Shown: positions 1 to 7,729, counted from the stretch's first letter. The stretch is DNA of 46,148 bases from Cyanobacteria bacterium UBA7753 (GCA_002481545.1 DLEF01000005.1:1-46148); one strand, 5' to 3'. Made by a program: numbers and translations. Notes: a model not told the origin generated them from the letters alone.

Positions 1-40
1 GGACAAAGGGGTAAATAAAAAGTATCCGCGGAGCGGTAAA

Positions 41-123
41 CCTCGCCCCTATCTGTGGGAGAGGTCTGTTTTGTTATGTTTTAAAGTTAATACTTTAAAA
101 CATAACAAAACAGGGTGAGGGGG
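41..123 (+). repeat. Composite palindromic repeat, copy A
   Basis: A conserved left end (CCTCGCCCC..GTGGGAGAGG) is followed by a perfect inverted repeat with 22-bp arms (66-87 and 92-113, TAAT loop), then by a right end GGGTGAGGGGG. The same ends recur at 1831, 17720, 36325, 41129 (inverted) and 41252 with different inner arms. Probably a non-coding dispersed element; it lies downstream of the emrB-like gene and might also end its transcription. Confidence 0.75.
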
Positions 124-171
124 ATAATTCAGATTCTGATAATATTTGAATATTGCAGATTAATGTTTAAA

Positions 172-196
172 GATGCTGAAATAAATTCAGCATGAC
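172..196. repeat. ATGCTGAA/TTCAGCAT palindrome
   Basis: Arms ATGCTGAA (173-180) and TTCAGCAT (186-193) flank a 5-nt AT loop and are followed by GACA. Related palindromes are at 30990-31010, 31030-31050 and 42751-42771. Short repeats of this type are known between genes in many bacteria. Confidence 0.6.
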
Positions 197-221
197 ACAC
201 ATAAGTATTTATAATTGAAAT

Positions 222-1778
222 CTATTTAGTTGTCTCTTCTGCAGGAGCAGGCTCGTTCTTATGTAACAGCATAACCAACGGAATCATCATAAATGTTAGC
301 GTTGCACAAACAAGGAACAAATCCGATATTGCGCATAGTGTAGATTGCTGAACTAATTGATGATATAACGCTCCATTGGCTTTATTGGTAGCTAGTACAG
401 AACTTCCGTATTTCATAAATCCGAGTTTCAAATGATTGAAGTGGTTTACAAAGTTATAGCTGTATACGCTCATATTCTTAACCAAGTAGTTTTGGTGAAC
501 CTGACCTAATCTGATTATGAAACTTGATGCAAGAGATGTTGCCATAGAACCGGTTACACATTTTGTCAAACTATGAATACCGGCACCACTCGGAATTTGA
601 TCATCAGGCAATGTCCCTAATGATATACCTGATACAGGAACAAGTGCTGTAACGGAACCGAGTCCGAATAAAACGTTTGATAAAATAATCCAAGTAGGAT
701 TTACCTGCAGGTTCATATTTACGCACAGAGCAATAGACGTACCTATGAGAATAAATCCGACCCCGATTACATATTGCATATCATACAGACTGCAAATCCG
801 CCCGATAAATAACAACTCAATACATGCCAGTCCTCTTGAACTCAAAGCAAGTCCTGTATCGTGTGCCGTGTAACCCATTAGCCCTTGGTAGAATTGAGGG
901 AGCAAAATCATTGTTGCACAAACCATACCGTTGATTATTACACCTAAGATTGTCCCGATAAAGAAGTTTGCGTTCTTAAATACTCGTAGTTTTACTATAG
1001 GCTCATCAATTTCCAATTCCCATACAATGAAGGTGCACATCATTGCAAGAGAGAATACGGATAACCAGTATATCCAAGTACAATCAAACCAACCGTATTG
1101 CTGTCCTTTATCAAGTACAACCTGCATTGACGCGAGCCATAAGATTAGGAAGGTAACCCCCCAAAAATCGACGCTCATTTTTTCGTTGCTTTTTGGGGTA
1201 TCGTTTACAACAAGCGGAACCAATATCAAAGATAATATCCCGACAGGGATATTAATAATAAATATCCATTGCCAAGAAAGGTTATCAACCAACAGCCCGC
1301 CGACCGTAGGTCCCATGATAGATGATATCATAATAGAGAATACGAAGATTGACATTGCGTCGCCTCTTCGCTCTTCAGGGAACTCCTGTAGCAGCGTTGA
1401 CTGAGCAATAGGCATCAAAACTCCGCCTCCGACACCCTGAATAACCCTGCCCAATATCAGGATAAGCAGACTTGGTGCCAAAGTACAAACTATTGAACCT
1501 ATCGTAAAAATAGTGATAAATATTTTCAAAAAACCGATACGTCCGAGTCGTTTTTCTAACCAACCCGTAAGCGGTAAGAAAACTCCGTTTGCAATCATAT
1601 AACTTGTTACAACCCATTTAGCCTCATCGGTGGTTGAGCCGAATGCACCCGCTATGTGAGGCAGTGCAACGTTCGTTGCACTTGTTGCAAGGAACGCAAA
1701 GAATGTCGGCAATGATATTACAAATGCCAACAGCCATAACGGCGCTTTTCTTTTAGTTGTTGCAACAGAATTTCCCAT
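222..1778 (-). CDS. emrB: MFS drug:proton antiporter, DHA2 (EmrB/QacA) family
   Basis: An inner-membrane multidrug exporter driven by the proton gradient. The 518 residues are almost wholly hydrophobic helices, matching the 14-helix DHA2 length. An MFS loop motif (GWLEKRLGR, residues 72-80) and a motif-C-like stretch (GRVIQGVGGGVLMP, about residue 110) are visible. It is the last gene of a minus-strand set marR-emrA-emrB; 234 nt of repeats separate it from emrA. With the membrane-fusion protein and the divergent TolC-like channel it should make a tripartite pump across both membranes. Substrates cannot be read from sequence. The symbol is by family; strict orthology with E. coli EmrB is not shown. 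Confidence 0.9.
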   Translation of the reverse strand: MGNSVATTKRKAPLWLLAFVISLPTFFAFLATSATNVALPHIAGAFGSTTDEAKWVVTSYMIANGVFLPLTGWLEKRLGRIGFLKIFITIFTIGSIVCTLAPSLLILILGRVIQGVGGGVLMPIAQSTLLQEFPEERRGDAMSIFVFSIMISSIMGPTVGGLLVDNLSWQWIFIINIPVGILSLILVPLVVNDTPKSNEKMSVDFWGVTFLILWLASMQVVLDKGQQYGWFDCTWIYWLSVFSLAMMCTFIVWELEIDEPIVKLRVFKNANFFIGTILGVIINGMVCATMILLPQFYQGLMGYTAHDTGLALSSRGLACIELLFIGRICSLYDMQYVIGVGFILIGTSIALCVNMNLQVNPTWIILSNVLFGLGSVTALVPVSGISLGTLPDDQIPSGAGIHSLTKCVTGSMATSLASSFIIRLGQVHQNYLVKNMSVYSYNFVNHFNHLKLGFMKYGSSVLATNKANGALYHQLVQQSTLCAISDLFLVCATLTFMMIPLVMLLHKNEPAPAEETTK

Positions 1779-1796
1779 TATTTTCCCTATTTTGTT

Positions 1797-1816
1797 GGTG
1801 CGGTGGTGACCGCGCC
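1797..1816. repeat. GGTGCGGT/ACCGCGCC hairpin
   Basis: GGTGCGGT-GGTG-ACCGCGCC, a member of the GTAGGGTGC/GCACC hairpin family, sits just upstream of the emrB-like start codon. Confidence 0.55.
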
Positions 1817-1830
1817 CTGCTTTTTGTATA

Positions 1831-1904
1831 CCCCCTCTAACTATGGGAGAGGGTTGAATTTCTTAGCGAATTTATGAGCTTAGAAATTCGGGTGAGGGTT
1901 TGTC
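1831..1904 (+). repeat. Composite palindromic repeat, copy B
   Basis: Left end CCCCTCTAACTATGGGAGAGG, right end GGGTGAGGGTTTGTCC. The inner arms GAATTTCTTAGC and GCTTAGAAATTC pair at 11 of 12 positions and are unrelated to the inner arms of the other copies. It lies between emrA and emrB. Confidence 0.7.
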
Positions 1905-1923
1905 CGAAGTACCTCTTGTTACC

Positions 1924-1950
1924 CATCGGTGCGAAACATCGCACCCTACT
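1924..1950. repeat. GGTGCGA/TCGCACC hairpin
   Basis: Perfect 7-bp stem, followed by CTACT; this is the reverse-orientation form of the GTAGGGTGC family. It completes the repeat cluster filling the emrA-emrB spacer. Confidence 0.65.
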
Positions 1951-2012
1951 TTATGACTTTTTAAGTTATCGGTTAAAAGTTAATAACTATGCACTTTTAA
2001 CTTTTTAAATCC

Positions 2013-3050
2013 CTATTTTATTTTTACTCTCGGAACAACTGACATTCCCGGAGCTATCGTGTATTTAGAAATATCTTCCGTGAATACGATTTTTACGGGG
2101 ATTCTTTGTACGACTTTGATGTAACTGCCGACTGCGTTTTCCGGAGGGAAAAGACTTGATTTTGCACCTGATGCAAGCTGAATACTGTCAACTTTGCCCT
2201 TGAATACTTTGCCCGGGTATGTATCAATCTTGATTGTTGCAGGTTGACCTTTTTTCATCTTGGTCAATTGTGTTTCCTTGTAGTTTGCGACTACCCAAAT
2301 GTTAGGTGAAACAACCGTCATAAGAGGTTGAGCCTTGTTTACAAAGTTTCCTTTTTCGACTGCACGGGCTGAAACATATCCTGTTTGCGGTGCGTAAATT
2401 TTTGTATATGATAAATCCAGTTTAGCTTGTGCAAGCTGAGCACTGATTTTATCGATATGCGCTAACGCGGCGGCATTTTTAGATTGGGCTGATTTTAATA
2501 ATGCCTCCGTGCTGCGCTGTCTTTCGATTGCTTGTTTATATGCCGTTTCCGCCATATCGTATTGTTGTTTTGTACATAAACCGTTCTTTTTTAGTTTTGT
2601 GTATCTTATATAATCTTTTTTTGCAAAGTCTAACGTTTTATTGGCGTCTGCCAAGTTCGCACTTGATTTGTCTATGTCGCTTGATGCAACGCTTTTATCT
2701 GCGATAGCTTCTTTTAAAGCTCCGCTTAATTCATTAACTTTGTTTTTATAATCGTTAGGATCAATCTCCAGTAATAAATCGCCCTCTTTTACATAATCGT
2801 TATCGTTTACGTTCAGGGTTATAACCTGTCCCGATACACGAGGAGCAATCTGGATTAATCTGCCTTCTACAAAAGCGTCATCCGTAGATTGATAACTCAA
2901 CGATGTTATAAATGCGTGTATTCCCAATAATACGAAAAACGTAACGAATAAGAACGGTACAATTACACGTTTCTTACACAGTTTTTCTTTTAGGGATTTA
3001 TGTTCTTCTTGAGCTGTTGAATTGTTTTCGTCTGTTTTCTTATCTGCCAT
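2013..3050 (-). CDS. emrA: EmrA/HlyD-type membrane fusion protein
   Basis: The periplasmic adaptor linking the inner-membrane exporter to an outer-membrane channel. A lysine-rich cytoplasmic tail (1-28) precedes one membrane helix (about 29-50). A lipoyl-like half motif follows (VSGQVITLNVNDNDYVKEGD, about 73-92), then a long Ala/Lys-rich coiled-coil hairpin (about 105-215), and the second lipoyl half with the beta-barrel region (KIYAPQTGYV onwards). The length, 345 residues, is typical. It lies 20 nt downstream of marR on the same strand, so the two are probably cotranscribed. Confidence 0.9.
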   Translation of the reverse strand: MADKKTDENNSTAQEEHKSLKEKLCKKRVIVPFLFVTFFVLLGIHAFITSLSYQSTDDAFVEGRLIQIAPRVSGQVITLNVNDNDYVKEGDLLLEIDPNDYKNKVNELSGALKEAIADKSVASSDIDKSSANLADANKTLDFAKKDYIRYTKLKKNGLCTKQQYDMAETAYKQAIERQRSTEALLKSAQSKNAAALAHIDKISAQLAQAKLDLSYTKIYAPQTGYVSARAVEKGNFVNKAQPLMTVVSPNIWVVANYKETQLTKMKKGQPATIKIDTYPGKVFKGKVDSIQLASGAKSSLFPPENAVGSYIKVVQRIPVKIVFTEDISKYTIAPGMSVVPRVKIK

Positions 3051-3070
3051 TTTATATCATCCTTCTTCTT

Positions 3071-3508
3071 TTATTTCTTTTTAGGTGCCAAGTTTTCCTG
3101 TATTTGTGAGAGCACCTTTATACAAACATACATATCATCCTGTGAAATATTTTTTAAATAATTATCTCTTGCTTTGTCCATAACAGGGGTTATTCTGTCG
3201 CGTTCACGTCTTCCCGCGTCCGTGATTTTTACAATGTTACCCTGTTTGCCGGTATCTTTGGTAATATATCCTTTTTCCTCTAATACTGACAAAATGCGAG
3301 TCATATTAGATTTATCTTTATATAATAATTTACATAAATCATTCTGAGTATTGTTTTCATCATCTCTAATCTGATTAAGAACAATGTATTGTTCGGGTGT
3401 GATATCAAATTCATTCTTTGCATACAAATCCAAATTGTGGACTTTTATCGCTCTGCCCGAGGCTACTATTGCGTTTCCGATTAAATTTTTGAAAATCTTT
3501 TCCAGCAT
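3071..3508 (-). CDS. MarR-family transcriptional regulator
   Basis: A winged-helix repressor of 145 residues, the usual MarR length. The helix-turn-helix is visible at about residues 55-80 (TQNDLCKLLYKDKSNMTRIL), followed by the wing (KGYITKDTGKQGNIVKIT). It is first in the marR-emrA-emrB set and divergent from the TolC-like gene. The start has a good Shine-Dalgarno (TAAGGA, about 3513-3518). A 14-bp operator-like palindrome overlaps its upstream edge and is repeated before the divergent gene, so the protein most likely represses both directions and is released by a pump substrate. That role is inference from context. Confidence 0.88.
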   Translation of the reverse strand: MLEKIFKNLIGNAIVASGRAIKVHNLDLYAKNEFDITPEQYIVLNQIRDDENNTQNDLCKLLYKDKSNMTRILSVLEEKGYITKDTGKQGNIVKITDAGRRERDRITPVMDKARDNYLKNISQDDMYVCIKVLSQIQENLAPKKK

Positions 3509-3522
3509 AATTTTCCTTACCT

Positions 3523-3536
3523 GTTATTATGATAAC
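3523..3536. promoter_or_regulatory. Candidate MarR operator O1
   Basis: GTTATTATGATAAC is an inverted repeat with arms GTTAT/ATAAC, 14 nt upstream of the marR start. Its reverse complement matches O2 (3621-3634) at 13 of 14 positions. Placement at both ends of the divergent intergenic region suggests the regulator's binding sites. Confidence 0.6.
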
Positions 3537-3590
3537 CCAAGCAAAAATTTTTTCAAGTAATAATAAAATGTCTGTGAGAGGCTTTCAAAA

Positions 3591-3609
3591 AATTGTATAT
3601 TTTACAATT
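3591..3609. promoter_or_regulatory. Perfect 7-bp inverted repeat in the divergent promoter region
   Basis: AATTGTA-TATTT-TACAATT lies midway between the two candidate MarR operators. It could be another protein-binding site or part of the promoter of the TolC-like gene. No T-tail makes it look like a terminator. Confidence 0.4.
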
Positions 3610-3620
3610 AAAAATTTTAT

Positions 3621-3634
3621 GTTACCATAATAAC
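3621..3634. promoter_or_regulatory. Candidate MarR operator O2
   Basis: GTTACCATAATAAC, one mismatch from the reverse complement of O1, 16 nt upstream of the ATG of the TolC-like gene and just before its AGAGG ribosome-binding site. A bound repressor here would block transcription of the channel gene. Confidence 0.6.
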
Positions 3635-3650
3635 ATTAGAGGTATAACGA

Positions 3651-4991
3651 ATGAAAAAGATTTTAGCAGTATTTTTTGCGTTTTTATTTATATCAACAAC
3701 GGCAAACGCAGATACAATGCAGTATTTAAACATTGCATTCTGGGATAAATTCAATGATACAACATTGACTGATAACCTTATGAAGGTTTATCAAAATAAC
3801 CACGACTTAAAGGCTGCAGTATTAAAGGTAAGCGCGTCAAACAGAGTTGTCAAAATGTCATTTGCGAATGAACTTCCGCATTTCACTTTTGACGGTTACG
3901 TCGGACAGATATTTTCTTCCTCCGAACAGGTGTTCGGGCAGGTTAGAATCCCTAATTATCATGAATCTCATTTCCTACTCCCGATAGAGATGAATTATGA
4001 ACTTGATATCTGGGGACAAAACCACTTGAGAACAAAATCCAAGAAAAAAGAATTTGCAATGATGCAACAGGACGAAAGAGCTGCATATATATATTTAACA
4101 TCAGCTTTCGCCGCTGATTATTATAATTTAATAAGAGTCGATAAACTCATTGAATTGCAAAATGAACTTATATCTACGCAAGAAAAAGTTATAAAATCTT
4201 TCAAAATCAGATATAATGCAGGTACTGCAACGGTCTCCGATATTGAAACGGCAGAGAAAAATCTGACTTATATGAAGGAAGACTTACAAAAGTTGAAAGA
4301 ACGTCAGGATTTACTTAAAAATCAATTAGCGGTTCTTATCTCCGACAGACAGTTTGAGGATATAAAAAGAACAAGTTATGATAATTTGAATATTGATTTT
4401 GCGGTACCGGAATCAATCAAGTATGAAACGCTTGACCAACGTCCTGACAGAATAAAATCGGTATTGAATATGGAAAAATTGGCTATAGATGTAAAAGTTG
4501 CCCGCAGAGATTTGTTGCCTAAGTTTGTTATTACGGGTAATCTTGGGTTTAACCTTTATAGCTTGCACAGTCCGCATACGTTCCTTGCAGATATAGGCGT
4601 TGTTCCTGTTTGGGATATCTTCACGGGCGGAAGAAAATGGCAGATGTTAAAGTTGAAAAAAGATACCTATGATATCGCAATCCAAGAGTATGAAAAAACA
4701 ATTCTAACTTCTATCCAAGAAACAAATGATGCTCTGTATTCAATGAAGACTGCAGACAGCATAAAGAATATCTCTTATGACAGATTAAATTCCGACAAAA
4801 AAGAACTAAAACGCTGTGAATTAAGAGAGGATGCAGGGACAACGGATGAGTTGGATTTGTTATTCAGAGAACAAAAACTCATAACCTCCGATATGCAGAT
4901 GGTATCCGCTACGGTTAATAAAATCATAACGGCAATCAATTTGTATCAAGCATTGGGCGGAGTCGATTTTACTAAAACAGAAAATATTTAA
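3651..4991 (+). CDS. TolC-like outer-membrane efflux protein
   Basis: The outer-membrane channel partner of the EmrAB-like pump. It begins with a signal peptide (about 1-20, cleaved after TANA). The rest shows the OEP repeat pattern: two long helical stretches (about 105-230 and 310-430), with FKIRYNAGTATVSDIETAEK (about 185-204) as the typical first-repeat motif and REDAGTTDELDLLFREQ (about 391-407) as its second-repeat counterpart. Its 446 residues are normal for the family. It is divergent from marR-emrA-emrB and shares the operator region with them. Confidence 0.88.
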   Translation: MKKILAVFFAFLFISTTANADTMQYLNIAFWDKFNDTTLTDNLMKVYQNNHDLKAAVLKVSASNRVVKMSFANELPHFTFDGYVGQIFSSSEQVFGQVRIPNYHESHFLLPIEMNYELDIWGQNHLRTKSKKKEFAMMQQDERAAYIYLTSAFAADYYNLIRVDKLIELQNELISTQEKVIKSFKIRYNAGTATVSDIETAEKNLTYMKEDLQKLKERQDLLKNQLAVLISDRQFEDIKRTSYDNLNIDFAVPESIKYETLDQRPDRIKSVLNMEKLAIDVKVARRDLLPKFVITGNLGFNLYSLHSPHTFLADIGVVPVWDIFTGGRKWQMLKLKKDTYDIAIQEYEKTILTSIQETNDALYSMKTADSIKNISYDRLNSDKKELKRCELREDAGTTDELDLLFREQKLITSDMQMVSATVNKIITAINLYQALGGVDFTKTENI

Positions 4992-5015
4992 AACATCATA
5001 AGAAATAACAGGAAG

Positions 5016-5056
5016 TAAAAAAAGCAACCGATAACTGTTTATGTTATCGGTTGCTT
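5016..5056 (-). terminator. Rho-independent terminator, mainly for the phosphatase gene
   Basis: A 14-bp perfect stem (5022-5035 and 5043-5056) with a 7-nt loop. Read on the minus strand it is followed by a T run (5016-5021). It lies between the converging TolC-like and phosphatase genes and may stop both. Confidence 0.8.
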
Positions 5057-5076
5057 GATATAAAGATTGTTATATT

Positions 5077-5592
5077 TTATACGTATTCTTCGTATCCGTG
5101 AGGTCTGCCGCCCCAGTCTTTAAACAGATAATCTTTTACCCAGTTGATTAGTCCAGGAAGTTCCAAGCTATCGTGCCCCATTTTACGCATTTCTGCTTCA
5201 TTTTCCTGTAATGTGCCGATGCCGTGGGTTTGTTTATATATCCATGAATACATCCCCGTTCTGTCAGCCCCGAGTCTGCAGTGGATGTGGACTTTCCCTC
5301 CTTTTTGACCGACACCGTCGATTATATCAAGAAATTGTCCGACTTGTTTTTCACTCGGGTGTTTTACATCAGTCGGGATATGATGATAATTCATTCCGTA
5401 TTTTTCACAGGCTTCTCTTTCTCTGCCACCGTGGTAGAGACTTCCTGATGTTCTTAAATTAATAACATCAGTTATGCCGTGGTTTTTTAACCATTTTATG
5501 TTTCTCTCTGAAGTCGGCATTGCCGAACGTGATACTAAATTGTCTATAACCTCAAAGTTATGCGGTCTTTTTGGGATTGTAATTCCTAACAT
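5077..5592 (-). CDS. Dual-specificity / tyrosine-type protein phosphatase
   Basis: A cysteine-dependent phosphatase of 171 residues. The active-site loop HCRLGADRT (residues 104-112) fits HCxxGxxR, with Cys105 as nucleophile and Arg111 binding phosphate. The upstream NGxTxVINLRT-like segment (GITDVINLRTSGS, 39-51) is usual in small DSP/Siw14-like folds. There is no signal peptide, so it is probably cytoplasmic. The substrate could be a protein or an inositol/nucleotide phosphate; sequence alone does not tell. It is monocistronic, with a terminator downstream and a 12-bp inverted repeat upstream. Confidence 0.82.
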   Translation of the reverse strand: MLGITIPKRPHNFEVIDNLVSRSAMPTSERNIKWLKNHGITDVINLRTSGSLYHGGREREACEKYGMNYHHIPTDVKHPSEKQVGQFLDIIDGVGQKGGKVHIHCRLGADRTGMYSWIYKQTHGIGTLQENEAEMRKMGHDSLELPGLINWVKDYLFKDWGGRPHGYEEYV

Positions 5593-5648
5593 GTTGATTA
5601 AATCCTTCTTATAAATTTATAACGTCACTTATTTAATGCCTGTAAAAA

Positions 5649-5716
5649 AATATTTTGCTATCAAATAACTTTATTTTGAATTTTTGTAAATATTTATTTA
5701 TATCTAGCAAAATATT
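5649..5716. promoter_or_regulatory. 12-bp perfect inverted repeat between divergent genes
   Basis: AATATTTTGCTA (5649-5660) and TAGCAAAATATT (5705-5716) are exact reverse complements separated by 44 AT-rich nt. They sit between the divergent phosphatase gene and the gene starting at 5771. The pair could be a two-site operator or a long hairpin. Confidence 0.45.
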
Positions 5717-5770
5717 AAAATCTCATGCTTTATATAAGCAAGTGTGTAACAAGTAAGGAGTATATGACTT

Positions 5771-6298
5771 ATGGGTATGAGTGTAAATTTCACGGGGACA
5801 AAAAAAATCAAGCTGTAACAACAAACAAAAAATCCACAAAAGCAGCGACTTATATAGGCGCAGGGCTTGGTGCAGGCTTGGCTGTCAGAAATACGATTGC
5901 TAACCGTTCCACTATTAAAACTATCAGAGACGGAATGGTAAAAAAAACAGGGGCTATCCCTTCCTAAAGCAAATCTATCCGCTGCAATCGGCATTACTAT
6001 GGCTTTGGGTATTTTTGCAGGAGTTGGTGCTTTAGTCGGAAAAGGCGTCGGCAAAATTGTCAATCATTTCAGAAAATCTGATTCCGTAGCAGATGCAAAG
6101 CCTGATAAAGAACCTCCGACTATAAAAGTTAAAGGCGAAGGTGAATTTAAAGTAGTGGATGGAAATCCGAGAAAGGTTTACAAGAAGGATCCCGAAACAG
6201 GTGAATGGAAATTCCGAACGGAAGTCTATGACGGAAGCTGGGGCAAACCTTGTTCCGATAAAGACTTAGTTAATAATTTAACAAAAAAAGTATACTAA
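5771..6298 (+). pseudogene. Unnamed small membrane protein gene, frame broken at two A8 runs
   Basis: No family recognised. Reading from ATG 5771 (AAGGAG at 5755-5760) gives MGMSVNFTGTKK. Coding then continues in another frame after eight A's (5800-5807) with a glycine-rich hydrophobic segment (TYIGAGLGAGLAV). It returns to the first frame after a second run of eight A's (5940-5947) with KANLSAAIGITMALGIF and a polar C-terminus ending near 6298. Nine A's in the first run and seven in the second would give one ORF of about 175 codons. The VNFTG start resembles the F-K-G tag of other proteins here. An in-frame ATG at 5764 could avoid the first break, but it lies only 3 nt from the ribosome-binding site. 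This may be sequencing error, a pseudogene or slippage-dependent expression. Confidence 0.6.
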
Positions 6299-6315
6299 TT
6301 TAAAATGATAAAAGG

Positions 6316-6344
6316 TCGGGAACTATCAGATTCCCGATTTTTTT
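6316..6344 (+). terminator. Rho-independent terminator
   Basis: TCGGGAA (6316-6322) and TTCCCGA (6331-6337) with an 8-nt loop, then seven T's. It ends the frame-broken gene. Confidence 0.85.
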
Positions 6345-6378
6345 ATTTATTTGAATAAATTTGTCAATTAAAACATGT

Positions 6379-6405
6379 TTGCATATAAATATGTTTTGAT
6401 ATAAT
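6379..6405 (+). promoter_or_regulatory. Promoter placing the start site at the ATG (possibly leaderless)
   Basis: TTGCAT (6379-6384), a 15-nt spacer and a perfect TATAAT (6400-6405). The ATG at 6412 is 6 nt after the -10 box, about where transcription should start, and no Shine-Dalgarno is visible. Confidence 0.45.
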
Positions 6406-6411
6406 AAAATT

Positions 6412-7050
6412 ATGAAAAAGGGATTGGTATTATTTATATGTTTTATGTTTATTTCCATGCCTGCGTTTGCGGTAAGGGGAGTAAAATTTATAGTGGAATC
6501 GTGTTGCGATTTTAACCCGAAAGAGGTCGTTGCTACTAATTTAACCTTTAAAACGGAGTCAGAAGTACAATTTGATTCTGATTTAATAATACCTGAAAAT
6601 TCTCTTATAACGGCGAAGTTTATATCTTCCAAAAGTGAAAGACGTTTTCATAAAAGCGGATTTTTTACATGTAAGCTTGTCAAATACACAAAAGACGGAC
6701 AGGATGTATATGTAAAAAACAGAAATATGAAAATGATAGGGAAACGCTATGACAAGGTAGACGGAGTCGAGGCTGCGGAGACAGGTGCCGAGTTCACGGC
6801 AACGACCGTGGCAGGTTTTTTGCTTCCGGGTGTTGATATAGCATATTATTTTATAAAAGGTGCAATCCAAAATACAAAGGCTGATACCCACTTTAAATCG
6901 GGCGTTCACAACGCTTATGATAACTCTATAATGTGGATATTTTTGAAGGGTAAACCGATTGTTTTTGCGAAGGGTGACTCGCTTAGCATTTTGATGTGTG
7001 AAGATGATAAAAGCGTATCTGATAAAGAACTCGAAACGTTGTGCCAATAA
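6412..7050 (+). CDS. Unnamed secreted protein with signal peptide
   Basis: No family recognised. The 212-residue product starts with a clear signal peptide (KKGLVLFICFMFISMPAFA, cleavage after about residue 20). The mature part is mostly beta-type and polar up to about residue 120. A hydrophobic segment (about 130-150, ATTVAGFLLPGVDIAYYFIKG) then suggests a membrane-touching hairpin. Cysteines at about 31 and 32, 86 and near the C-terminus (about 198 and 211) could form disulfides outside the cytoplasm. It is monocistronic, between two terminators. The mRNA may be leaderless. Confidence 0.7.
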   Translation: MKKGLVLFICFMFISMPAFAVRGVKFIVESCCDFNPKEVVATNLTFKTESEVQFDSDLIIPENSLITAKFISSKSERRFHKSGFFTCKLVKYTKDGQDVYVKNRNMKMIGKRYDKVDGVEAAETGAEFTATTVAGFLLPGVDIAYYFIKGAIQNTKADTHFKSGVHNAYDNSIMWIFLKGKPIVFAKGDSLSILMCEDDKSVSDKELETLCQ

Positions 7051-7076
7051 TATAAATAATTGAGAGTAAAAATAAG

Positions 7077-7108
7077 CATAAAAAAAGGAGCTTTACTCAA
7101 GCTCCTTT
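7077..7108 (-). terminator. Bidirectional terminator between the secreted-protein gene and hsp20
   Basis: A 10-bp stem (7084-7093 and 7099-7108) with a TACTC loop. The minus-strand transcript ends in a run of T's, and on the plus strand it is followed by TTTCGTTTG. Confidence 0.8.
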
Positions 7109-7128
7109 CGTTTGTGTACGCTGTTAAA

Positions 7129-7593
7129 TTATTGTACTGTTAACTTTTTAGTCTTAGTCTCATCTGCCTCTTTCTTAGGAGCAGTAATCTTCAAGACACC
7201 GTTTTCAAGTTTAGCGGTTGTCTTTTCTGTATCAATATCTTTAGGGAAGTATATTGTTCTTGCATATTCGCCATATCTGAACTCTGATTTTCTGTAATCA
7301 GTAGCCTTTTCTTCATGGTCCTCTTCTTTTTTAGCCTTGATAGTTACATAGTTCTTGTCAAGATCGATGTCCAAATCTTCTTTCTTAATGCCAGGAAGTT
7401 CAGCTTGAACCATATAATCTTTGTCGTGTTCATGTAACTCTACAGGCATTGACATCTTGTCAGAGTCTTCATAGTCTTCGTTGTAAACAAATTCAGGGAA
7501 CAGACTGTCAAAGTTTCTGTTCAAGATAGAACTGATTTCGTCGTTTACTGATTTAATAAAGCCATCCGGTGATTTTTTAATTAAGAATTTCAT
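7129..7593 (-). CDS. Hsp20-family small heat-shock protein
   Basis: An ATP-independent holdase that keeps unfolding proteins soluble. The 154 residues contain an N-terminal arm (about 1-45) and a complete alpha-crystallin domain (about 48-145), including the AELPGIKKEDLDIDL strand region and the LENGVLKITAPK signature near the C-terminus. It is monocistronic on the minus strand, with a terminator downstream. An AAAGGAG ribosome-binding site (7600-7606) lies inside a hairpin that would mask it, so temperature control of translation is plausible. Confidence 0.92.
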   Translation of the reverse strand: MKFLIKKSPDGFIKSVNDEISSILNRNFDSLFPEFVYNEDYEDSDKMSMPVELHEHDKDYMVQAELPGIKKEDLDIDLDKNYVTIKAKKEEDHEEKATDYRKSEFRYGEYARTIYFPKDIDTEKTTAKLENGVLKITAPKKEADETKTKKLTVQ

Positions 7594-7597
7594 AATG

Positions 7598-7652
7598 TAC
7601 TCCTTTCTTTACGGAGTAATATTTAGGGATATTTAGTGTCTTTAAATATTAC
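7598..7652 (-). promoter_or_regulatory. hsp20 leader: candidate RNA thermometer
   Basis: In the minus-strand mRNA, TACTCC (7618-7613) pairs with GGAGTA (7603-7598) across a 9-nt loop, covering the GGAG of the Shine-Dalgarno. Upstream, TAAATATTAC (7643-7652 on the plus strand) pairs with GTAATATTTA (7616-7625). That second helix shares 7616-7618 with the first, so the two compete. An SD-masking hairpin before a small heat-shock gene is the layout of known RNA thermometers; activity here is inferred. Confidence 0.5.
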
Positions 7653-7702
7653 CCTTTTAATTACTTTATCTTTTTTATTAACTTATCACTTCTTACATTC
7701 TT

Positions 7703-7729
7703 ATTATGCAACGTTTTTTCAAAAATCAA
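7703..7729 (-). promoter_or_regulatory. Possible hsp20 promoter
   Basis: On the minus strand TTGATT (7729-7724), 15 nt, then CATAAT (7708-7703). No CIRCE element is seen. Confidence 0.3.

Noticed and set aside
931..1404. 157-codon plus-strand ORF
   Set aside because: Antisense shadow of the emrB-like gene, with no ribosome-binding site.
6583..7047. 154-codon minus-strand ORF
   Set aside because: Antisense to the secreted-protein gene; no start signals.
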